A stretch of DNA of 23,227 bases from a virus. The position numbers were made by a program, and so were the translations under genes. The notes below the pieces were generated by a model, which saw nothing but the letters and a program-made list of their open reading frames with translations, did no database searches and was not told the DNA's origin. Shown piece by piece: positions 7,924 to 15,216 of this stretch; within the stretch, counting starts at the first letter, position 1, and each line of letters begins with the position of its first letter. Location: positions 1-23,227 of the IMG/VR virus record IMGVR_UViG_3300037264_000391; one strand, written 5' to 3'.

Positions 7924-8622
7924 TTATGCAGCAATCGGCACTTCCTGCCAAGTCAGCTTCATGGAGAACAAGTCCACCGAAGCCACAAGGCCGCAAGGGA
8001 AGAACAGAACGCCGGGCGGAATGATGATCGAGCCGTCGATGAAGTCTTCGATGACTTGCCAAGTCGTTTGAACCGGGATCGTGGTCGTGGCGCCAGTGCC
8101 GGTGCCCACAATCTGTCCGTGGTTGCCGGAGATGAAGTTCGCAGTCGGCGCCGCAACAATCGTGTTCGTCGCGGCATTCGAGAACTTCGCAACGGAAGTC
8201 GGACCATTGCCCAAGAGACCACTCACAATGCCCGCAGCAACGTGGTTGAACGCAGCAACCGGCGAACCCGTCGCAGCCTGGGCGCCTGCATCCGCTTTCC
8301 AGTTGTAGCCGAGCGAACCCGCAGCGCCAACACCCGACACATAAGCCGCCGAGAACTTGAGGAGTTCGAGATTGAACCCACTACCGAGCGGGTTCCACAA
8401 CGCAAACACAAGAGCCGTGGCACTGTAAATCGGGAAAGCGTTACCGCCGACCACAGAATTTCCGTGAAAGATACGACCGCGCGAGGCGCTCTCGCCGTAA
8501 GGGCTGCGGCCAGCGGCCGTCACCAACCCGCCGGTACGTTCGAACCGCGAAGAAACTTCGGTGTTGTCGGGAGACCGCTGTTCGCCAACCCGGCCCTTGA
8601 GGAAGAAAGTATCCGCTGCCAT
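7924..8622 (-). CDS. putative structural protein, unknown function
   Basis: A 232-aa soluble protein, glycine/alanine-rich with many short beta-type segments and no membrane segment. It begins MAADTFFLKGRVGEQRSPDN and ends in VDLFSMKLTWQEVPIAA. AGGAG lies 7 bases before the ATG. Its place in the gene run that follows the capsid gene suggests a minor head, decoration or appendage protein. I recognise no domain. The stable hairpin at 7896-7917 directly follows its stop codon. Confidence 0.55.
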   Translation of the reverse strand: MAADTFFLKGRVGEQRSPDNTEVSSRFERTGGLVTAAGRSPYGESASRGRIFHGNSVVGGNAFPIYSATALVFALWNPLGSGFNLELLKFSAAYVSGVGAAGSLGYNWKADAGAQAATGSPVAAFNHVAAGIVSGLLGNGPTSVAKFSNAATNTIVAAPTANFISGNHGQIVGTGTGATTTIPVQTTWQVIEDFIDGSIIIPPGVLFFPCGLVASVDLFSMKLTWQEVPIAA

Positions 8623-8634
8623 TGTCGTCTCCTG

Positions 8635-8847
8635 TTACGTGACCGGATTGGTCGGGTTCATCGTGCGGTTCGTGAAGAAAGTAATCATTTGCTTGAGCGC
8701 AAGGATCACTTCCTTGTGAGTGAGGCCCGCACTATCCTCAACCCGGAGTTCGATGTCGGCCGCAGCAGTCGAGGAAGTGCCGGTCGTGAAATCCGACAAC
8801 TTGAACCCCTTGCCGCCGCGCTGTAGAGCAACGTAATTACTCGCCAT
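8635..8847 (-). CDS. small structural-cluster protein, unknown function
   Basis: A 70-aa soluble protein starting MASNYVALQRGGKGFKLSDF, threonine-rich in the middle, with a helix (THKEVILALKQMITFF) and a polar end (TMNPTNPVT). AAAGGAACG sits just before the ATG. It follows a 98-base gap that holds no gene; that gap contains a distant 7-bp inverted repeat (8868-8874 with 8933-8939) but no clear promoter. Function not recognised. Confidence 0.55.
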   Translation of the reverse strand: MASNYVALQRGGKGFKLSDFTTGTSSTAAADIELRVEDSAGLTHKEVILALKQMITFFTNRTMNPTNPVT

Positions 8848-8945
8848 CGTTCGTTCCTTTGTTAAGTCCTACGGTCGAGCAGGACCCCTTTCTGGAGGAG
8901 GGACGAGGCTACCGTGCTAGGAGACCCGCCCGCCGTAGGTACGCC

Positions 8946-9461
8946 TTACAACGTCCAATACACGTCGATCCCGAGCACTCCGGTTCCGGTCGTCACCGCG
9001 GTCGTCTTGACCGTGGCCACGATGTCGATGAACCGGTTGGGATTGGTGGAAAGCCCGAGAGCTTCCCAAAGCTGCTGTTGCTGCTTCGCGGTCGTGTAGG
9101 TCGTGCTTTCGTTCGTGATTTCCGTCCGAACCACCGCCGCAGCGCAGTCGATAACGGTTGCGAAGAAATCCTGGTCGATCGCGTCAGCCGCGAGCGGGGT
9201 CAGGTCATCGCTGTAGTACGCACCGATGTCGAACTTGCCGGCGGTCTGAGCCGCAGACTGGAACCAGATTGCCTTGACGATCGCCTCGGGCGGGAGCCGC
9301 ACGAGTTGATAGGTAGCATCTTCGCTCGAAGACGCGAGCGCGGTGGCGGAACCAGAACTGATCCGCATAACACCGGGAGCGTTGCGACCAACCTTGCCGG
9401 CAATTCGCGGCGAGGCTTCGTCGTTGGTGAGGTCGGTGGCCTTGACGTGATCGACTGCCAT
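8946..9461 (-). CDS. protein encoded after major capsid; putative head/virion component
   Basis: A 171-aa soluble, alanine/threonine-rich protein. Visible segments are YQLVRLPPEAIVKAIWF (about 51-67), KFDIGAYYSDDLTPL and the C-terminal LGIDVYWTL. AGAGGATACTCC precedes the ATG, only 23 bases after the capsid gene stop. Proteins of this size with the pattern 'q.vrlp.gA.v.siw..s.a...g..DiG.Y' often follow capsid genes in podoviruses, which points to a head-associated role. That is inference from position and pattern. Confidence 0.6.
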   Translation of the reverse strand: MAVDHVKATDLTNDEASPRIAGKVGRNAPGVMRISSGSATALASSSEDATYQLVRLPPEAIVKAIWFQSAAQTAGKFDIGAYYSDDLTPLAADAIDQDFFATVIDCAAAVVRTEITNESTTYTTAKQQQQLWEALGLSTNPNRFIDIVATVKTTAVTTGTGVLGIDVYWTL

Positions 9462-9484
9462 TGGAGTATCCTCTCAGTTCACGA

Positions 9485-10402
9485 TTACGGGTTGATCGAA
9501 GCGCCAGTGCTGTCGAGGCACGCGATCTGAATGATCTTGCCCGGCTGCAACCGAGAAGCACCGAACGACGCCTGCGTATAGACCTGCCACGGATGACCGG
9601 ACAGATCGTTGCGCTGCGTGATGGTATTCTGCATATCCTTCCAGATGCCGAGGTACAGACCGCTCTTGACGTAAGCGAGAACGCCGCGAGTGTTGGTCGT
9701 GTAGGTCGGCAACCGCTCCGACATCACAATGTTGAAGCCGAGGAAGCGAGTGATCCGGCCCTCCATCAAGACCGGCCGATCGTTGAACTCGGTCGAGACC
9801 ACCTGGATGTCTTCCAGAAGGTCGGCTTCCTGTTGGGAGCCGATGACCAGCGTAAGCTGGTCACTCTCGAAGTCATTTTCGTAATGCCGCAGGATGCGCT
9901 TGGCCTCCTTCAACTTCGCGACCGTGAGGCCGGAAGCCGCGGTCGAACCAAAGGTGTCCGCGACACGGAAATTCGTAGTGTTGAACGTCTCGGCCGAGAG
10001 GCCGCCAGCGTCCACGCCAATCGAGGCCGAACCAACGGCCGCGTCGATAATCGCCTGATCCCAGGAGCGCGCGAGCGCAGCGGCGGCGTTCTCGACATAG
10101 GCCGACTTCGGATCGACGATCGTTTTCAGTTCGTCGAAGCTGTCAACCTGTTGGGTGAGGTCTTTGTCCACAGGAAACACCCAACGCCGGGTGAAGTCAC
10201 TGTCAACGCGACTGAGCGCAGCGAAGCGGCCAGCGGGGGTCTGCATCGCGACATGGCCAACCTGTTGCACAGGCGAAGCCATCTTGCCAACGTGGGTACC
10301 CTCGCGGACGGTGCCACGAAGCTTCGACATCTTCTGTTGAAGCTTGAGTTCCAGATTGGTTGAATACTGCGTGGTGAGGAGTTCGACTTCGAAAGCAGCC
10401 AT
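9485..10402 (-). CDS. major capsid protein
   Basis: A 305-aa protein with the layout of HK97-fold capsid proteins of the phage capsid type 2 group: an N-terminal helical arm (ELKLQQKMSKLRGTVREG), a middle region with DKDLTQQVDSFDELKTI, a long helix AKLKEAKRILRHYENDFESD followed by LTLVIGSQQEADLLEDIQVV, then MEGRITRFLGFNIVMSERLP and GVLAYVKSGLYLGIWKDM near the end. The order Q..aLL....v...df...pvl..G.i....G in this family marks the capsid core. It follows the scaffold gene (with one gene between) and has its own promoter. No separate N-terminal delta domain is evident, consistent with a separate scaffold protein. Confidence 0.85.
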   Translation of the reverse strand: MAAFEVELLTTQYSTNLELKLQQKMSKLRGTVREGTHVGKMASPVQQVGHVAMQTPAGRFAALSRVDSDFTRRWVFPVDKDLTQQVDSFDELKTIVDPKSAYVENAAAALARSWDQAIIDAAVGSASIGVDAGGLSAETFNTTNFRVADTFGSTAASGLTVAKLKEAKRILRHYENDFESDQLTLVIGSQQEADLLEDIQVVSTEFNDRPVLMEGRITRFLGFNIVMSERLPTYTTNTRGVLAYVKSGLYLGIWKDMQNTITQRNDLSGHPWQVYTQASFGASRLQPGKIIQIACLDSTGASINP

Positions 10403-10409
10403 AGCTTTA

Positions 10410-10452
10410 CCCCGTGTTCGAGTGACCGAGCTTGGCCGTGTCCGAACCGGGG
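10410..10452 (-). promoter_or_regulatory. leader hairpin overlapping capsid ribosome binding site
   Basis: In the capsid mRNA leader, CCCCGGTTCG (minus strand of 10452-10443) can pair with CGAACaCGGGG (10420-10410) with one bulged A, giving 10 base pairs around a 22-base loop. The 3' arm includes the GGGG of the GGGGTAAAG ribosome binding site 4-12 bases before the capsid ATG. Pairing would cover the site and tune capsid translation. Seen only by eye; no folding energy was computed. Confidence 0.35.
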
Positions 10453-10466
10453 GCCGTCATTTCCGC

Positions 10467-10496
10467 ATCGTAGCACGCAACTTTCTTGCGTGTCAA
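10467..10496 (-). promoter_or_regulatory. sigma70-like promoter for major capsid gene
   Basis: Reading the minus strand: -35 TTGACA (10496-10491, perfect), 18-base spacer, -10 TACGAT (10472-10467) with the extended TG two bases before it. The expected start is near 10460. The spacer holds a 7-bp inverted repeat (CACGCAA / TTGCGTG, 10474-10480 and 10486-10492), which could be an operator. It lies in the 111-base gap between the signal-peptide gene and the capsid gene. Confidence 0.7.
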
Positions 10497-10513
10497 GCAA
10501 GATAATTGCGCGA

Positions 10514-10879
10514 TTATATCAGGGTTTTCACCTTGGGGGTCAGAAGGATCGTGAAATCGCCCATCCCCATGTTCTCGCCGGCCAAGACACAGCCCCGATC
10601 CACAAAGGCAATCGACACATAATTGCCGATGATCGCAACCCACACCGTTTGCGGCTTATGCGTCGAGACTGGTTCCAGCGCATTATAGTTCGCAACAAGG
10701 GTTTTTGCGTCCGCCTCCGCGAGTGGAACGAACTTCCACATCGGGTTTTTCTCCTGAATGGAAACCCAATCCCGCGCAGGATCGGGACAGCGAGCCTCCT
10801 GCGCGAACGCCATCCCCATCAGGACAGCGTAAAGCGCCAACCCCGCGACCAACCCAAGACCCCACCATGCCTTCCGCAT
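10514..10879 (-). CDS. signal-peptide protein between scaffold and capsid genes, unknown function
   Basis: A 121-aa protein with an N-terminal signal sequence or anchor: MRKAWWGLGLVAGLALYAVL followed by MGMAFAQEA, with a plausible signal peptidase site after AFA (residue 26). The exported part is about 95 residues, with two cysteines (about 31 and 96) that could form a disulfide, and motifs WVAIIGNYVSIAF and GDFTILL. AAAGGGTG precedes the ATG, 11 bases after the scaffold stop. A membrane or periplasmic protein inside a head-assembly cluster is unexpected; superinfection exclusion or envelope modification are guesses. No family recognised. Confidence 0.65.
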   Translation of the reverse strand: MRKAWWGLGLVAGLALYAVLMGMAFAQEARCPDPARDWVSIQEKNPMWKFVPLAEADAKTLVANYNALEPVSTHKPQTVWVAIIGNYVSIAFVDRGCVLAGENMGMGDFTILLTPKVKTLI

Positions 10880-10890
10880 CGTTGCACCCT

Positions 10891-11766
10891 TTATGCCGCC
10901 TTCGCCACCTTCGCGCTCGTGATAAGCGTGAGCAACGCAGTCATCTCACGCTTCTCTGCGGCGCCGCCATCGTTGTACCGCTTAACCCACGCCGCATCAG
11001 ACATCAGTTCTTCTTTCTTGGACTTCGCCTGCTCGACGGTCATTACAGCATTCCGGTTGCCGGGTCCACCCCCGATGAACTTATCTTCACCGATTTTTGT
11101 TCCGATCAGGTGCATCATCTCCATGACCGCGGCATAGCCGACGCCATCGAGTTTTTCGAGAGCCGCTACCGCTTCCGGTTTGATGCCGAGAGCAATCGCC
11201 GCGTTGCGCGCGACCAGCTTGTTCGCTTCCACGTTGACGCCCCAATTCGCTTCAAGCGCCTTCCGCTCGGTGACAAGGGCCGCCGCGGACACCGCCGCCC
11301 GCTCCGTCTCCTGGTCATCGAGAAACTTCTGGACGCGAGCCGCTACCGTCACGGCTGCGTCTTTCGGAAGGTGAGCATTGTAGGCACCTTCGCGGATCGT
11401 CGCGGCCAACGCCTCGTCGAGCGGCTTATCGCCCGCGCGCTTGATCGAAGTGAAGTCGTAATCCTTGGCTTCCGCCGGGGCGCCAAGGCGGCCCCAAAAA
11501 GCCCGGACTTCGTTCTCGGGCGAGGCTGGCTTGAGCAGACGGAGAATTTCGTTTGCCGGGGCACCAATCAGGCGCTCGGCCTCGCGGTGAGACTTCGAAG
11601 CCTCGATTGCAATTTCCTCGGGGGTCTTCGTGATCCATCCGCGGTTCTGCCAGTGCCCGACAATCTCGGGAGTGACGCCGGGTTTCCCCTCGTACCACGC
11701 AGCGGGAGGCGGGGTCGGAGTAGGCGTCGGAGTGGGGGTCGGGGTTGGTGTCGGATCATCAGCCAT
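10891..11766 (-). CDS. capsid scaffolding protein (putative)
   Basis: A 291-aa acidic/helical protein with a low-complexity start: eight Thr-Pro pairs at about residues 6-20, then PPPAAWYEGKPGVTPEIVGHWQNRGW. The AWYEGKPG..PE..G.WQN.GW segment is typical of the head region of phage scaffold/capsid assembly proteins. The body is rich in Ala, Glu and Lys helices and it ends with SDAAWVKRYNDGGAAEKREM and a short helix; the 'd.aw..r...G...a.re...L' ending is also familiar from scaffolds. AGGAGG lies 10 bases before the ATG, and it overlaps the Bbp19-like gene by 8 bases. Located between portal and capsid genes, as scaffolds usually are. Confidence 0.75.
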   Translation of the reverse strand: MADDPTPTPTPTPTPTPTPPPAAWYEGKPGVTPEIVGHWQNRGWITKTPEEIAIEASKSHREAERLIGAPANEILRLLKPASPENEVRAFWGRLGAPAEAKDYDFTSIKRAGDKPLDEALAATIREGAYNAHLPKDAAVTVAARVQKFLDDQETERAAVSAAALVTERKALEANWGVNVEANKLVARNAAIALGIKPEAVAALEKLDGVGYAAVMEMMHLIGTKIGEDKFIGGGPGNRNAVMTVEQAKSKKEELMSDAAWVKRYNDGGAAEKREMTALLTLITSAKVAKAA

Positions 11767-12040
11767 TGGTATTTTCCTCCTGTGTAATGGATTGGCCAGA
11801 GTACAGAGCGACGAGTTGCTCTGGTGTCAGATGTAGATGTTGCTGGATGCGGAGCCACACTTCACGGCGGCCCTCAAGTACCAGCGTCTTGTCCCGATCG
11901 TTCGGGATCACGCATGTCTCATTCGCGCGGCAGAAGATTGAGAGGTCGTTCAGGACTTCCCGCCACGCGGGCGAAGTCCACACGAGTTGGTAAGCCCGCT
12001 TGCGCGTGCTCACGAAATTGAATGCGTCCCTCCATTGCAT
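11759..12040 (-). CDS. Bbp19-like phage protein
   Basis: A 93-aa protein. I chose the ATG at 12040 (GAGGGAGGG about 9 bases upstream); longer readings would extend into the portal gene. Core: WTSPAWREVLNDLSIFCRAN, ETCVIPNDRD, VLEGRREVWLRIQQHLHLTP and EQLVALYSG. This 'p.g..vL.DL..FCra.et.....r....LEGRReVwLRI..hL.lt...L..ly' pattern is that of the Bbp19 family, named from Bordetella phage BPP-1 and usually found next to the portal gene. Its role in head assembly is unknown. It lies between portal and scaffold, matching that context. Confidence 0.75.
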   Translation of the reverse strand: MQWRDAFNFVSTRKRAYQLVWTSPAWREVLNDLSIFCRANETCVIPNDRDKTLVLEGRREVWLRIQQHLHLTPEQLVALYSGQSITQEENTNG

Positions 12041-12056
12041 CAGTGCCAGCCCTCCC

Positions 12057-13772
12057 TCATGCGGCCACCGGCTGTTCCTGTGGCACGCCGGCCGCAACCT
12101 GTTTCGCCTTCGCACTCATAAGCGCCGCCTGCGCGGGGGCCGCCTGTATCTGTTGCGCCGCCGCCTGCGATCGAGCGCGGCCTTCGCGCTTCGCCTTGAT
12201 CTTCTTGTCGTCGGCCATCCAACTCGGCTTGACGCCGTGGATTTCCGCGATCTCCGGGACCGCAACATCGAAGTCGAAGGGGTCATAAACCGAGGGGTCC
12301 TGCGTAATCTGCGCGACCCGATCCGCCACTTCGAGCGTCCGCATGAAACCGGCCGCCTCCTGGGCGCGCATCGCGCGGGCCATCGGAGACTGGTGAACCA
12401 TCTTGTAGGAGCCGGCCGCTTCCAACAGACGCGGGGGCATTGGCAGCAAGAGCTTCTGTTCGGACAACAGATCGAGTTCCCGATCGACCGCGGGACCGCG
12501 ATACTCACTCTGTTGACGGCCAACAGTCGGCGCAAGCAGAATGCCCTTCTCGTTCGTCCGCTCGATGACTTCCGTAGCCGTCATCTGCGGGGTCTCGGTC
12601 AAAATCTGAAACAGTGTGACGAGGAAGGCGTCGTTGATAAGCGACCGCTCCATCTCCATCATCTTCTCGTTGATCTGGATGTTTCCGGTCGGCAGCACAT
12701 GGACGAGCGGGCGCCCGTCCGCATTGACGCCGCCCTTGTTCATGGCACCGGGCCGCAGCGACATATCCACAAGCCCGTCATCGCCCACGAGCAAAACGGG
12801 GTCAGCCGCGCGATGACCTTGCTTCAGGAAAGTCCGCTTCTCGGCGTTGAGGGTCTTCAGCGCCGGCAGAACCATCATGGCCGGACTGCGCCCGTAGATT
12901 TCTCCGGGGGCCTGTTCGTACCGGGACGCCACCAGCGGAATGCTGTTGTAGCCGCCCTCCTGCAAGACGCACTTCGCCTTCTCACAGACATAGCACGAGG
13001 AGTAAAGCAGACTGTCGCTGCTGATCTTCTCGGGATCATATTTCTCGTTCGGAGCCACGCGATGCAGGATTACGAACGTCTCCTCGCTGGCCGAGTTCAA
13101 TGCCTGCTCAAGTTCCGCCGGGAACCGATCGGGCCACGCCTCTTTGATCTGCCGGGCATTCCACCGGAACCAGCGGATGAACCCATCCACGATCCCCTGA
13201 TGGTTCTCACGCAAGAAAACCTGCCCGAGCGGAAGGGCCTTGTAGCGGAGCCCGCGCGCACCGTTCGGTGCCACGAGCTTGTCAATGAACAATGGTGCCG
13301 TCCCGTAGGCCCCGAGGGAGCCGTACACATTCTGGTTCTGCGCGCTGAAGTTTGCGACCGGCGCATAGCGATACTTGAACAGCTTGCGGGTCGTGTCCTC
13401 AAACCAGAGCTTCGTCGCGCGATCCTTCATCACATAGTCGTCATCCGCGACCACCGCCTCATACATCATGTTGCGCGGAGTGAGCAAACTGTCGCAAATC
13501 GCCTTGAAGCGACCGAGGGCCATCATCCCGCTCGCATCCACTTGCCGCGAGGTCTTCTTTTCCCCCGGCGTATTATAGTGCTGATAGGTGAACGTGTTGA
13601 CCGAAGTGGGATCAATCAGGGACGCAACTTCTTCCCAATGGCCTTCGAACTCTGCACGATGCGGCTGCATCTGCGCGAACTCGCGCAGGACCATATCCAC
13701 CTTCGCGGCTTCCGCATCGGAAATGATCCGCGGCATCCTTGTGTCGTTGGTCACGCTGCCATCGTATGCCAT
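12057..13772 (-). CDS. portal (head-tail connector) protein
   Basis: A 571-aa protein of the podovirus head-to-tail connecting family. Recognisable stretches: RPHRAEFEGHWEEVASLIDP-type start (about 36-57), QVDASGMMALGRFKAICDSL with LTPRNMMYE, WFEDTTRKLFKYRYAPVANF, VYGSLGAYGTAPLFIDK, GLRYKALPLGQVFLREN, APGEIYGRSPAMMVLPALKT-LN, and TPQMTATEVIERTNEKGILL near the C-terminal third. The last 60 residues are Ala/Gln/Lys-rich. It forms the dodecameric ring at the packaging vertex. I placed the start at the ATG at 13772 (TGATG overlap with the previous stop, GGGG 7 bases upstream) rather than at a TTG one codon earlier. Length fits the family (about 500-600). Confidence 0.92.
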   Translation of the reverse strand: MAYDGSVTNDTRMPRIISDAEAAKVDMVLREFAQMQPHRAEFEGHWEEVASLIDPTSVNTFTYQHYNTPGEKKTSRQVDASGMMALGRFKAICDSLLTPRNMMYEAVVADDDYVMKDRATKLWFEDTTRKLFKYRYAPVANFSAQNQNVYGSLGAYGTAPLFIDKLVAPNGARGLRYKALPLGQVFLRENHQGIVDGFIRWFRWNARQIKEAWPDRFPAELEQALNSASEETFVILHRVAPNEKYDPEKISSDSLLYSSCYVCEKAKCVLQEGGYNSIPLVASRYEQAPGEIYGRSPAMMVLPALKTLNAEKRTFLKQGHRAADPVLLVGDDGLVDMSLRPGAMNKGGVNADGRPLVHVLPTGNIQINEKMMEMERSLINDAFLVTLFQILTETPQMTATEVIERTNEKGILLAPTVGRQQSEYRGPAVDRELDLLSEQKLLLPMPPRLLEAAGSYKMVHQSPMARAMRAQEAAGFMRTLEVADRVAQITQDPSVYDPFDFDVAVPEIAEIHGVKPSWMADDKKIKAKREGRARSQAAAQQIQAAPAQAALMSAKAKQVAAGVPQEQPVAA

Positions 13773-14023
13773 CAATAACCCCGATCCGGGACAATGCCCC
13801 AGGACTTCCCGAACAACTCAGACGTGGCCGGGTAGAGATCAGAATTAACATCCGAAAGACTGGACCGACGCTTTTTCCGACGCTCCTCCTCGTCATCCAC
13901 CCCGTTCATGACATTCGGCCCACCAAGTCCGAGGTCCATGATCGCATTCGTGAGCCCCCCGCCGCTCCCCCACTGAGAACGCGCAAGCCCCAAATTGTAC
14001 ATCGCCTCGGACGAATTAGCCAC
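13772..14023 (-). CDS. small protein upstream of portal, unknown function
   Basis: An 83-aa protein. The GTG at 14023 is favoured as start: GGAGGG lies 7 bases upstream, and it overlaps the previous gene's stop by 8 bases. A later ATG (codon 8) is possible. Start ANSSEAMYNLGLARSQWGSG, then a charged centre DDEEERRKKRRSS (about 44-56) and SELFGKSWGIVPDRGY at the end. The ATSELFG / AASELFG motif is shared with the C-terminus of the neighbouring 62-aa protein, so the two may be related or bind the same partner. Function not recognised. Confidence 0.6.
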   Translation of the reverse strand: MANSSEAMYNLGLARSQWGSGGGLTNAIMDLGLGGPNVMNGVDDEEERRKKRRSSLSDVNSDLYPATSELFGKSWGIVPDRGY

Positions 14024-14204
14024 CGCTGTACCCTCCAAACAACTCCGACGCCGCAGCACCCGTCACTTCCTCGCGACGGCGGCGCAGGGCTTCCTTCCGG
14101 CGCTCCTCCGTCTCAGTCTCCAACTGGAGCATGAGCATGTCCCCAAGGCCAAGTTCAGTCGCGGCCGGCGAGAGCGCAAAGTTCTTCGGGTTGGCGAGCG
14201 GCAT
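14016..14204 (-). CDS. small helical protein, first gene of the portal operon, unknown function
   Basis: A 62-aa protein: MPLANPKNFALSPAATELGL, then a strongly charged helix (about 31-48, ETEERRKEALRRRREEV) and the end AAASELFGGYSGG. It is the first gene downstream of the promoter at 14232-14260, with an AGGGTTT near-site before the ATG. Small charged-helix proteins upstream of the portal gene are common in podoviruses but poorly characterised. Shared SELFG tail with the next gene. Confidence 0.6.
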   Translation of the reverse strand: MPLANPKNFALSPAATELGLGDMLMLQLETETEERRKEALRRRREEVTGAAASELFGGYSGG

Positions 14205-14231
14205 GGGCGAAACCCTATAGTTCGACCGGCA

Positions 14232-14260
14232 ATCATAGGGGATAATTGGCTAGGGGTCAA
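14232..14260 (-). promoter_or_regulatory. sigma70-like promoter for portal/head operon
   Basis: Minus strand: -35 TTGACC (14260-14255), exactly 17-base spacer, -10 TATGAT (14237-14232). Expected start near 14225, 20 bases before the 62-aa gene. The -35 hexamer contains the TGA stop of the collagen-like gene. An inverted repeat GCTAGG/CCTAGC (14249-14254 and 14261-14266) brackets the -35 and could be an operator or a weak 3'-end hairpin for the upstream gene. Confidence 0.72.
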
Positions 14261-15216
14261 CCTAGCAGTTTGAGAACACCATAGCTGCCAGCGCGGACAT
14301 TCGGCCCTGTCCCTACCGCCTCGCGCTTCACCCGAGCAATCAATGTGCCCGCATTGGCCCCATTCCGCAGAATGCCACGGATGACAAACATTCTCCGGGT
14401 AGCCCCATTGCTCGCGGTACTCGCTGTGTTCGCATCATAAGCCACCGCACCACGGAAAGCCTCCACCGTCACACTCGTCCAGTATTGTTGCTCATAAATT
14501 ATGGCTGTAGGAGACGCAGGGCCATTGACTGCAACGTCGATACCCGTAGTCACGGCGTCCGCATCGCAAATCAAGAAGAACTCGAAAGCATAAGTCAAAT
14601 TCGCGAGGACCGCCAAGCCAAGACCAGAAACATCCGCAAACGCTGTACCGATTGCAGTCTGGTCGCTCGCCTTTAGCGCGACGGCAGTAAACCCGAGCCC
14701 ATTAACGCCAGGGATACCTTGCGAACCTTGGGCGCCAGGATTACCCTGCGGACCCGGATTTCCTTGAGCGCCTGGGATACCTTGCGGACCTTGAGTGCCC
14801 GGAGCCCCATCATTTCCAGGGGCACCCTGCGGACCTTGAGCGCCCGGAGTACCTGAAGCACCATCGTTCCCAGGATTACCCTGCGGACCTTGAGCGCCCG
14901 GAGCACCATCATTCCCCGCAGCACCAGCAACGCCGGGGATACCTTGCGGGCCGGTAGCTCCATCGACGCCAGGATTACCCTGCGGACCCGGATTTCCTTG
15001 AGTGCCTGGGATACCTTGCGGACCCTGAGTGCCTGGAGCACTCTGTGGACCCGGATCACCTTGTGGACCCGCGGGACCCGGAGCCCCATCATTTCCAGGA
15101 GCGCCCTGCGGACCTTGAGCGCCCGGAGTACCGCTCTCACCGGTGGACAAAGCCTGACGCAAATATGGGGTATGCCTCAAAGTCAAAGCCATCCGAGCTA
15201 TTTCATGGTGGTTCAT
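14257..15216 (-). CDS. collagen-like tail fibre/virion protein
   Basis: A 319-aa protein. Residues 1-25 are an N-terminal attachment segment (MNHHEIARMALTLRHTPYLR). Residues about 26-174 are roughly 50 Gly-X-Y triplets (e.g. GAPGNDGAPGPAGPQGDPG), i.e. a collagen triple helix, with one break where Ser59 replaces Gly (GPQ-SAP-GTQ). Residues 175-319 form a beta-rich C-terminal domain probably needed for trimer registration and binding (YAFEFFLICDADAVTTGIDV, MFVIRGILRNGANAGTLIAR). Such proteins are trimeric phage fibres or appendages. Unusually, it lies between the lysis genes and the portal operon, not with the other tail genes. The start overlaps the previous stop by 3 bases. Confidence 0.85.
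   Translation of the reverse strand: MNHHEIARMALTLRHTPYLRQALSTGESGTPGAQGPQGAPGNDGAPGPAGPQGDPGPQSAPGTQGPQGIPGTQGNPGPQGNPGVDGATGPQGIPGVAGAAGNDGAPGAQGPQGNPGNDGASGTPGAQGPQGAPGNDGAPGTQGPQGIPGAQGNPGPQGNPGAQGSQGIPGVNGLGFTAVALKASDQTAIGTAFADVSGLGLAVLANLTYAFEFFLICDADAVTTGIDVAVNGPASPTAIIYEQQYWTSVTVEAFRGAVAYDANTASTASNGATRRMFVIRGILRNGANAGTLIARVKREAVGTGPNVRAGSYGVLKLLG

Noticed and set aside
12000-13778. 592-codon open frame on the plus strand opposite the portal gene (similar long frames at 1541-2407, 7918-8826, 9461-10363, 10705-11787, 15858-16997)
   Set aside because: They lie antisense to well-supported genes, have arginine- and histidine-rich products typical of the reverse strand of GC-rich codons, and show no recognisable domain or consistent ribosome sites.
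14257-15216. Diversity-generating retroelement, considered because of BPP-1-like gene content
   Set aside because: No reverse transcriptase gene, template repeat or adenine-biased variable repeat seen in the window; repeats in this gene are ordinary collagen triplet repeats.
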